NCBI GenBank assembly: GCA_030699055.1
Contig: JAUYKX010000217.1
Coordinates: 1-5,150, forward strand
Direction: 5' to 3'
Length of the DNA stretch: 5,150 nt
Source: Candidatus Nanopelagicales bacterium
GTDB lineage: Bacteria; Actinomycetota; Actinomycetes; S36-B12; UBA10799
The translations under genes and the position numbers were made by a program. Shown here piece by piece: positions 1-5,150 of the stretch; positions within the stretch are counted from its first letter, which is position 1; each line of letters starts with the position of its first letter. Under the pieces are notes generated by a model that ran no database searches, had not been told where the DNA came from, and saw only the letters and a program-made list of their open reading frames with translations.

Positions 1-57
1 CTGGCCGCCGCGGCCGAGGCTGTCCGGGCCAAGCAGGCCGACGTCGCCCATCTCTGA
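1..57 (+). CDS. C-terminal end of an unidentified upstream protein (5' truncated)
   Basis: Frame 1 is open from the first base to a TGA at 55-57 and encodes an alanine-rich, helix-like tail of 18 residues ending ...KQADVAHL. The stop lies 69 nt before the icd ATG, a plausible gap between two co-directional genes. The fragment is too short to assign to a family and I do not guess a function. It could also be a chance open frame, since high-GC DNA gives few stops; the frame is G/C-rich at third positions, as expected for real coding sequence here. Confidence 0.4.
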   Translation: MAAAAEAVRAKQADVAHL

Positions 58-117
58 GGCCTCGGACTCTCGAGGTATCCCGTCCAGCTGATCACGAACC
101 CAGCCGACCACGAAAGC

Positions 118-121
118 GGAG
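118..121 (+). promoter_or_regulatory. Ribosome binding site for icd
   Basis: GGAG sits 5 nt upstream of the ATG at 127 and matches the Shine-Dalgarno core. It supports that ATG as the icd start, as does the N-terminus, which aligns without a gap to known homodimeric NADP-IDH proteins. Confidence 0.6.
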
Positions 122-126
122 CAAGA

Positions 127-1347
127 ATGTCAAAGATCAAAGTACTGAACCCGGTTGTCGAACTCGACGGTGACGAGATGACCCGGATCATCTGGTCCTT
201 CATCAAGGATGAGTTGATCCTGCCTCACCTGGATATCGATCTGAAGTACTACGACCTGGGCATGGAGCACCGGGATGCCACCGATGATCAGGTGACGGTG
301 GATGCGGCGAACGCGATTCTCGAATACGGCGTGGGAGTGAAGTGCGCGACGATCACGCCTGACGAAGCGCGGGTGGAGGAGTTCGGCCTCAAGCAGATGT
401 GGCGTTCGCCAAACGGGACGATCCGCAACATCATCGGAGGGGTGATCTTCCGCGAGCCGATCATCATCAGTAACGTCCCCCGCCTCGTGCCGGGTTGGAC
501 GAAGCCGATAGTCGTCGGTCGTCACGCTTTCGGCGATCAGTACCGGGCCAGCGACATCGTCGTCCCCGGTGAGGGCAAGCTCATGCTCACGTTCACGCCG
601 AAGGACGGCTCGGAACCGATCGAGATCGATGTGTTCGACTTCCCGGGCGGTGGGGTCGCCATGGCGATGTACAACCTGGACGAGTCGATTCGCGGATTCG
701 CCCGGGCCTGCATGAACTACGGGCTGGCCCGCGACTATCCCGTCTACCTATCAACCAAGAACACGATCCTGTAGCGCTACGACGGCCGGGTCAAGGACAT
801 CTTCGCCGAGGTCTACGAGACGGAGTTCAAGGACCAGTTCGAAGCTGCCGGCCTGACCTACGAGCACCGCTTGATCGATGACATGGTGGCGGCTGCTCTC
901 AAGTGGGAGGGCGGCTATTTGTGGGCCTGCAAGAACTACGACGGTGATGTGCAGTCCGACATCGTCGCTCAGGGCTTCGGTTCACTGGGCCTGATGACCT
1001 CGGTGCTGATGAGCCCTGACGGCCGGACGGTCGAGGCCGAGGCGGCCCACGGGACCGTCACCCGTCACTACCGCGAGCACCAGAAGGGTCGGCCGACCTC
1101 GACCAACCCGATTGCGTCGATCTTCGCCTGGACGCGGGGGCTGGCCCATCGCGGCAAGCTGGACGGCACGCCCGACGTCGTCGAGTTCGCGAACGATCTC
1201 GAGCGGGTGTGCGTTGAGACGGTCGAAGCGGGTCAGATGACCAAGGACTTGGCGCTGTTGATCGGTCCGGGTCAGAAGTGGCTGACCACCCAGGAGTTCC
1301 TCGAGGCTCTGAGCCTGAATCTCGCCGCGGCTCGCGCGGGCCGATAG
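127..1347 (+). pseudogene. icd: NADP-dependent isocitrate dehydrogenase, interrupted by an in-frame TAG
   Basis: The product would oxidatively decarboxylate isocitrate to 2-oxoglutarate and make NADPH in the TCA cycle, as a cytosolic homodimer of the eukaryote-like IDH subfamily (human IDH1 type). Recalled alignment to human IDH1 is nearly gap-free. The first 215 codons carry the substrate motif SPNGTIRN, the [11 protein letters not shown] segment with Arg132 and catalytic Tyr139, and STKNT with catalytic Lys211. Codon 216 is TAG. The same frame then continues without a shift from RYDGR through metal ligands Asp251, Asp274 and Asp278 (YDGDVQSD) and the NADP-binding HGTVTRHYR segment to a normal TAG at 1345-1347. 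Without the internal stop the protein would be about 406 residues, the usual family length. A product ending at Leu215 would lack the metal and NADP sites and should be inactive. Because both halves are fully conserved, a sequencing error or a very recent mutation is more likely than an old pseudogene. The gene family is near certain; its functional state is not. Confidence 0.9.
772..774 (+). other. Premature in-frame TAG within icd
   Basis: The codon falls where human IDH1 has Lys217 in the ILKKYDGR segment, six codons after the catalytic lysine. A lysine codon AAG would become TAG by one A-to-T change; CAG (Gln) would need one C-to-T change. No frame shift accompanies it. No Shine-Dalgarno sequence or plausible restart was seen just downstream: the next possible start in frame, a TTG at 871, lies within the conserved RLIDDM motif. 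Confidence 0.9.
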
Positions 1348-1384
1348 GTCTCTCGGCTTCGCGGTACGGCCCGACGTGGTTGGT

Positions 1385-1391
1385 GGTGAGG
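1385..1391 (+). promoter_or_regulatory. Ribosome binding site selecting the GTG start of the exonuclease III gene
   Basis: GGTGAGG lies 7 nt before the GTG at 1399. It is a moderate Shine-Dalgarno match that supports this GTG as the start, which gives the expected family N-terminus MKVISVNVNG. Confidence 0.5.
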
Positions 1392-1398
1392 CGTCGCG

Positions 1399-2232
1399 GT
1401 GAAGGTGATCAGCGTCAATGTGAATGGCGTTCGGGCTGCTGCTCGTCGCGGTGGTTTGGAGTCGCTGGCTGCTGGCGATCCCGATGTCCTGTGTCTCCAA
1501 GAGGTTCGGTCGTCCCGGGATCAGCTGACCGAAACGTTGGCCGATTCCGGGTTGGAGCACCTGCACTTGGCCCATGCGCCGTGCAGCCAGCCGGGTCGGT
1601 GCGGGGTGGCGATTCTGACCAAGGAGGCACCTCGCGAGGTTCGGGTGGCGCCCGGCTCGATCAGTGGGTCTGGGGGTGGGCCTGTGTTCGCCGAGTGTGG
1701 TCGGTGGGTTGAGGTGGACATCGGTTGGGCCGGTCGCCGGCTGACCGTCGCGTCCGTTTATGTGCCCAGCGGCGAAGCCGGCACGGCCAAGCAGGAGGCC
1801 AAGTACCGCTTCCTGGATCTGATGGATCGACGCTTGGCCGAGCTCAGGAGGATTGCGGCTGACGAGTTGGCGGAGGTCGTCGTGGTCGGGGACTTCAACG
1901 TTGCCCATCAGCGGGTTGACATCAAGAACTGGCGTGGGAACCGGGATCGGGCCGGTTTTCTGCCGGCGGAGCGTGAGCATGTCGGCCGGTGGTTGTCGGC
2001 CGGTTGGGTTGACGTTGGTCGGGCTCACGCGGGGCCGGAAACGCCTGGTCCGTATACGTGGTGGACGTGGCGCGGTCGGGCGTTTGAGAACGACGTTGGA
2101 TGGCGCATCGACTACCTGCTGGCCACACCCGGGATCGCCGGGCGGTTGGTGGATTATCGGGTGGGTCGGGCTGGGTCGTACTCGGATCGTTGGAGCGATC
2201 ACGCGCCGGTGCTGGCGCGGTTTCGGCGGTAG
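1399..2232 (+). CDS. xth: Exodeoxyribonuclease III / class II AP endonuclease
   Basis: This is a Mg2+-dependent enzyme of the endonuclease/exonuclease/phosphatase fold. The family cuts the backbone 5' to abasic sites in base-excision repair and also has 3'-5' exonuclease and 3'-phosphatase activity. The 277 residues compare with 268 in E. coli ExoIII. The catalytic set appears in order: Asn7 (NVNG), Glu35 (LQE), Tyr121 (VYVPSG), Asp165 and Asn167 (GDFN), Asp238 (RIDYLL), and Asp267-His268 (WSDHAP). The IKNWRGNRDRAGFL stretch is also typical of bacterial Xth proteins. The GTG start is chosen because the family begins almost directly at this strand and a ribosome binding site precedes it. It follows icd by 51 nt with no terminator visible, so co-transcription is possible. 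No SOS box was seen upstream. Third codon positions favour G and T (GCT, GGT, TTG, CGG) more than in icd. Confidence 0.95.
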   Translation: MKVISVNVNGVRAAARRGGLESLAAGDPDVLCLQEVRSSRDQLTETLADSGLEHLHLAHAPCSQPGRCGVAILTKEAPREVRVAPGSISGSGGGPVFAECGRWVEVDIGWAGRRLTVASVYVPSGEAGTAKQEAKYRFLDLMDRRLAELRRIAADELAEVVVVGDFNVAHQRVDIKNWRGNRDRAGFLPAEREHVGRWLSAGWVDVGRAHAGPETPGPYTWWTWRGRAFENDVGWRIDYLLATPGIAGRLVDYRVGRAGSYSDRWSDHAPVLARFRR

Positions 2233-2331
2233 CGCGGCGGCGGTATGTCGGTGGTGACGCAGGTGGTTTTTCTTTGGGTTTGGTGGTGTGGATAACCGGG
2301 TTTTCGGGTTTTTGGTGTCGGCGAATACCGG

Positions 2332-2337
2332 TAGTAT
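2332..2337 (+). promoter_or_regulatory. Candidate -10 element for a leaderless HNH gene transcript
   Basis: TAGTAT fits the actinobacterial -10 pattern TANNNT. It ends 7 nt before the ATG at 2345, so transcription would begin at or next to the A of the start codon. No Shine-Dalgarno sequence precedes that ATG, which agrees with a leaderless mRNA. No convincing -35 hexamer is seen in the G/T-rich stretch upstream. The element shares one base with the LexA box. This is an inference from spacing and motif only. Confidence 0.4.
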
Positions 2338-2352
2338 CGAACACATGTTCGA
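2337..2352. promoter_or_regulatory. LexA operator (SOS box) overlapping the HNH gene start codon
   Basis: The sequence TCGAACACATGTTCGA is a perfect 6-bp inverted repeat around a 4-bp spacer. It matches the established mycobacterial/actinobacterial SOS box TCGAAC-N4-GTTCGA. The ATG of the HNH gene (2345-2347) lies across the spacer and right arm, so bound LexA would cover the start codon and the predicted transcription start. 13E12-family genes in Mycobacterium tuberculosis are among the known LexA targets, which fits this gene's identity. LexA cleavage after DNA damage is therefore expected to induce the gene. Confidence 0.87.
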
Positions 2353-3868
2353 CACACGGGGAAGTTTTGATACCGGTGGCGGGGCGGGGTTGACGGATTC
2401 CGTGCCGTCGTCGCCGGGGCCACTGCCTTCCCAACCGCCGCTGCCGCCGCAACCGGAACCGCCGCCACCGTCCCCGCCGCCGCCGTTGTTGCCTCCGGGG
2501 CCGGGTTTGGCGGAGGTGTTGGCCGGGGTTGACGTGGACGGGTTGGATCTGGATGATCGGATCGATTTGTTGCGGGCCTGGTCGAGGTTGGAGTCATGGG
2601 TGTGCGCGGGTAAGGCCCGGGCTATGGCCCAAGTCGCCGACGCCGGTGTGGACCCTGGTGTCGATGCGGGCGGGCGGGGGATCGATGCCGGGGCGGAGCT
2701 GGTGGCCACGGCCCTGCGGGTCAGTCCGGGCTCGGCGCAGGCACAGGTGGGGTGGGCGCGGGTGTTGACCGAGTCGTACCCGGCCACCCTGGCTGCCTTG
2801 AGCGAGGGGGTGATCTCACCGAAGGCCGCTCACGTGATCTGTGAGGAAACCGTCGACCTCGATGACGAAACCGTCGCCCAGGTTGAGCAGTGTGTTCTGA
2901 CCCGGGCGGGGGAACAAACCCCTCAGCAGTTGCGTCGCGGTGTGCGCCGGGCGGTTGCCCGGTTGGCCGGCGAACAGCAGCTCACCCGGTGCGCCCGGGA
3001 GGTGGCGGACCGGTCGGTGACCTTGATTCCCGCCCCGTACTCGATGGCGATCTTGCAGGCGTATCTGCCCGCCTGCGAGGCACAGTCGTTGTATTCGGTG
3101 TTGACCGAAATCGCGTCCGCGGCGAAGGACCGTGATCGGCAACTGGTTCGGGCTCAGGGCCTGGCGGCGGGCCTGGCCGGGTCCGCGGGTGCTGATGCGG
3201 GTGCCGATGCTGGGCTGGCCCCGTTGGGGGCGTACCGGGCGGATGCGCTCATCGGCCTGGGTGCTTTGGCGGGGCGGGGTTTGGCCGATGCCGGGGTTGA
3301 CCCGGCCCGTTGGCAGGCCCACATCGTACTTGATCTTCCCACCGCCCTGGGTTTGGCGAACAACCCCGGTGAACTGGCAGGCTACGGGCCCATTCCCGGA
3401 CCCGTCGCCCGGCAACTGGCGGTCGAGACCACGTGGACCAAATGGGTCACCGAGGAAGGCGGGGGAAAACTGGTCGACACCGGTCGGCTCCGGTACACGC
3501 CCGGCCCGGGTTTGCGCGAGTTCATTGTGGCCCGCGATCAGCGTTGCCGTTTCCCCGGCTGCGAGCAACCGGCCCGCCGATGCGACATCGACCACGCCAA
3601 ACCCTGGGACCAGGGAGGGCAAACCAACCAGGAGAACCTCGGGGCCCTGTGCCGGCGCCACCATCGGATCAAGACCCACACGGATTGGTCGATCATCGAA
3701 TCGGGGGCTGACGGGTCATGCACCTGGAAAACCCCCACCGGCGAAGAAATCCGAGTCGAACCCGAACCCCCACTCAGCGGCCCCGAGATCATTCCGGAAC
3801 CACCGGAACCATCACAACCACCGGTCGGGTCACCACCAGAACCACCCGAACCCGACCCACCATTCTGA
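2345..3868 (+). CDS. DUF222 / 13E12-repeat family protein with C-terminal HNH endonuclease domain
   Basis: The protein has 507 residues from the ATG at 2345. Residues 21-53 are a proline-rich low-complexity segment. Residues about 55-360 match the helical DUF222 region (for example ESYPATLAALSEGVISPKAAH), and residues about 398-446 form an HNH nuclease. The HNH part has a zinc-type CRFPGC pair (Cys401, Cys406), DIDH with His417, Asn431 (QENLGALC), Cys436 and His439/His440, then IKTH, so the catalytic and metal residues look intact. A second Pro/Glu-rich tail spans 473-507. The biological role of DUF222-HNH proteins is not established; DNA cleavage is inferred from the domain, and the family is often multicopy in actinobacteria. 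A GTG at 2288 would add 19 residues but has only weak ribosome-binding sequence and would place the SOS box inside the coding region, so I prefer 2345. A short Gly-Ala-Asp repeat is encoded near 3186-3213. The gene is probably SOS-induced. Confidence 0.88.
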   Translation: MFDTRGSFDTGGGAGLTDSVPSSPGPLPSQPPLPPQPEPPPPSPPPPLLPPGPGLAEVLAGVDVDGLDLDDRIDLLRAWSRLESWVCAGKARAMAQVADAGVDPGVDAGGRGIDAGAELVATALRVSPGSAQAQVGWARVLTESYPATLAALSEGVISPKAAHVICEETVDLDDETVAQVEQCVLTRAGEQTPQQLRRGVRRAVARLAGEQQLTRCAREVADRSVTLIPAPYSMAILQAYLPACEAQSLYSVLTEIASAAKDRDRQLVRAQGLAAGLAGSAGADAGADAGLAPLGAYRADALIGLGALAGRGLADAGVDPARWQAHIVLDLPTALGLANNPGELAGYGPIPGPVARQLAVETTWTKWVTEEGGGKLVDTGRLRYTPGPGLREFIVARDQRCRFPGCEQPARRCDIDHAKPWDQGGQTNQENLGALCRRHHRIKTHTDWSIIESGADGSCTWKTPTGEEIRVEPEPPLSGPEIIPEPPEPSQPPVGSPPEPPEPDPPF

Positions 3869-3981
3869 CCAACACCCAACCCGACAAACCCGCGCCGCCC
3901 GCTCACCTCGTCGCGTTATCCCCTGACGCCACCACGACAAAACAGTGATCAACCGCCGATAAGGGCTAAAGTGCCGGTGCG
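3869..3981. other. Intergenic gap between the HNH and CBS-protein genes
   Basis: This 113-bp stretch begins C/A-rich on the + strand (to about 3945) and holds no convincing hairpin with a T-run, so I call no terminator. The only candidate signal is a possible -10 element near its end. Confidence 0.5.
3967..3972 (+). promoter_or_regulatory. Candidate -10 element for the CBS-domain membrane protein gene
   Basis: TAAAGT fits TANNNT and ends 9 nt before the ATG at 3982, giving a leader of only a few bases or none. No clear Shine-Dalgarno sequence lies at the usual distance from this ATG. A weak TGA-containing hexamer (GTGATC, 3945-3950) sits 16 nt upstream. The support is motif and spacing alone. 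Confidence 0.3.
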
Positions 3982-5150
3982 ATGTCCGAAATCCTGGTCA
4001 CCCTGGCCGTGGTCTTCACCCTGTCGGTAGTGGGTGGTGTGTTCGCTGCCGCCGAGACATCTCTGGTCGCGTTGCGGGAAGGCCAGATTTCTCGGCTGTC
4101 CTCCACTCGCGGGCGCCGTGGCGCCCGTCTGGCTCGGCTCGCCTCGAATCCCAACCGGTTCCTCGGAGCGGTGCAGGTCGGCGTCACCCTTACCGGGTTC
4201 TTGTCGGCGGCCTATGGTGCGGCTCAGATCGCCCCTCATGTTTCCCCGGCGCTGCAACGGGTTGGTCTGTCGGAAACAGTCTCCGACAACGTGGCCTTCA
4301 TCGCTATTACGGTGGTTGTCGCTTACGTCTCGTTGGTGGTCGGGGAGTTGGTACCGAAACGAATTGCCCTTCAGCGGGTCGAGGGTACGGCGCTGGCTCT
4401 TTCGGGCGTTGTCGACTGGTTGGCGCGGATTTCCCGACCATTCATTTGGCTGGTGTCCGTGAGCACGAATGCCGTGGTTCGTCTGCTCGGATTCGACCCT
4501 GGCGCCGGTAGAACGAGCGTGACGGAGGAGGAACTGCGCCGTATGGTCGCGGCGCATACCGATCTGAGTGATGCCGAGCGCGCAGTGATTGACGATGTCT
4601 TCCAGGCAGCGGATCGAGAGCTGATCGAAGTGATGATCCCTCGAACGGAAGTGCAGTTCCTGCCTGCGGGCATCACGGCTTTCCGGGCGGCTCGCAAGAT
4701 CATGGGGTTGCCCTATTCTCGATACCCGGTGGTGGGGGCCAGTTCCGACGAAGTCATCGGTTTTGTTCATTTTCGCGATGTTGTTAACCCCACGGCGACG
4801 GGGCGGGCCGTCCGGTTGGGACAGCTGGCGCGCCAGATCGCCCGGTTTCCGCAGAGCAAGCGGGTGCTGCCGACGCTGCAGGCGATGCAGGCGCAGCATC
4901 AGCACATGGCGATCGTCGTCGACGAATACGGCGGCACCGCGGGGATAGTCACTCTCGAGGACCTGGTGGAGGAACTGGTTGGGGATATCACCGACGAATA
5001 CGACGAGCCATCGGACGACACCGGTACGGCACCGGACATTCCCGAGGCCTGCGACGTGGACGGTCTGACCAACCTGGACGATCTGGCCCGCGACACCGGC
5101 GTCACTCTCCCGACCGGCCCCTACGAGACGGTCGCCGGGTTCGTCAGTGC
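3982..5150 (+). CDS. CNNM/CorC-type hemolysin-family membrane protein with CBS domains (3' truncated)
   Basis: The frame is open from ATG 3982 to the window end: 389 codons plus two bases. The family is usually about 430-460 residues, so perhaps 40-70 are missing. Residues 1-175 form the DUF21/CNNM transmembrane domain, with hydrophobic segments near 4-30 (containing AAAETSLVAL), 60-84, 104-125 and 136-171, and the conserved GELVPKR motif at 121-127. TEEELRRMV (181-189) leads into a CBS pair: CBS1 around 215-270 starts at MIPRTEV and includes RYPVVG; CBS2 around 285-336 contains VDEYGGTAGIVTLEDLVEELVG. From about 358 the start of the CorC_HlyC transporter-associated domain is visible (DVDGLTNLDDLA). 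Related proteins mediate Mg2+/Na+ transport or magnesium homeostasis, with CBS domains that sense nucleotides; the old name hemolysin is not a reliable function. The ATG is chosen because it starts directly at the first membrane helix. The specific substrate cannot be read from this sequence. Confidence 0.92.
   Translation, partial: MSEILVTLAVVFTLSVVGGVFAAAETSLVALREGQISRLSSTRGRRGARLARLASNPNRFLGAVQVGVTLTGFLSAAYGAAQIAPHVSPALQRVGLSETVSDNVAFIAITVVVAYVSLVVGELVPKRIALQRVEGTALALSGVVDWLARISRPFIWLVSVSTNAVVRLLGFDPGAGRTSVTEEELRRMVAAHTDLSDAERAVIDDVFQAADRELIEVMIPRTEVQFLPAGITAFRAARKIMGLPYSRYPVVGASSDEVIGFVHFRDVVNPTATGRAVRLGQLARQIARFPQSKRVLPTLQAMQAQHQHMAIVVDEYGGTAGIVTLEDLVEELVGDITDEYDEPSDDTGTAPDIPEACDVDGLTNLDDLARDTGVTLPTGPYETVAGFVS

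Noticed and set aside
60..75. Short hairpin CCTCG-6 nt-CGAGG after the upstream stop codon
   Set aside because: The stem has only 5 bp and no T-run follows, so it is too weak to call a terminator.
871..1347. Independent gene made of the icd 3' half
   Set aside because: The TTG at 871 is within the conserved RLIDDM motif, has no ribosome binding site, and the frame is the direct continuation of icd.
2288..2344. Upstream GTG extension of the HNH protein by 19 residues
   Set aside because: It has only weak ribosome-binding sequence and would put the SOS box and the -10 candidate inside coding sequence. The internal ATG fits the operator and promoter geometry better.
2325..2377. 8-bp direct repeat ATACCGGT at 2325-2332 and 2370-2377 either side of the SOS box
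   Set aside because: It is short, contains a common GC-rich palindrome, and nothing else supports a binding site or duplication.
982..2787. A 601-codon open frame on the minus strand
   Set aside because: It lies antisense to icd, xth and the HNH gene, has a low-complexity Pro/Arg/Thr-rich composition, shows no recognisable domain, and is the usual shadow of high-GC coding DNA.
3186..3213. Tandem Gly-Ala-Asp coding repeat in the HNH gene
   Set aside because: It is only about two short, imperfect units in a linker-like region; simple low complexity explains it.
3949..4905. A 318-codon open frame on the minus strand
   Set aside because: It is antisense to the clear CNNM/CBS protein, with a His/Arg/Gln-rich composition and no family motif.

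Overview
This window looks like chromosomal DNA from a high-GC actinobacterium. The evidence is strong G/C preference at codon third positions, a GTG start, a eukaryote-like homodimeric NADP isocitrate dehydrogenase, a DUF222/13E12-type HNH protein, and a near-ideal actinobacterial LexA box. Propionibacteriales or Mycobacteriales-like lineages would fit, but the sequence does not fix the genus.

Layout, all on the + strand: (1) 1-57, the last codons of an unidentified upstream gene. (2) 127-1347, icd, full length by homology but split by an in-frame TAG at 772-774. (3) 1399-2232, an exodeoxyribonuclease III / AP endonuclease. (4) 2345-3868, a DUF222-HNH endonuclease family protein whose ATG lies inside a perfect 16-bp SOS box. 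(5) 3982-5150, the first 389 codons of a CNNM/CorC-type membrane protein with CBS domains, cut by the window end. There is no gap over 300 bases without a gene, and I saw no tRNA, rRNA, CRISPR array or transposase.

The genes do not form one pathway. icd is central carbon metabolism, and xth is base-excision repair and may be co-transcribed with icd (51-nt gap). The HNH gene appears to be an independent DNA-damage-inducible unit with its own operator and a probably leaderless transcript. The CBS protein is an inner-membrane ion transporter or sensor candidate.

The points most worth a second look are the operator/start-codon overlap at 2337-2352 and the premature TAG in icd. I do not see a convincing multi-gene novel system here.
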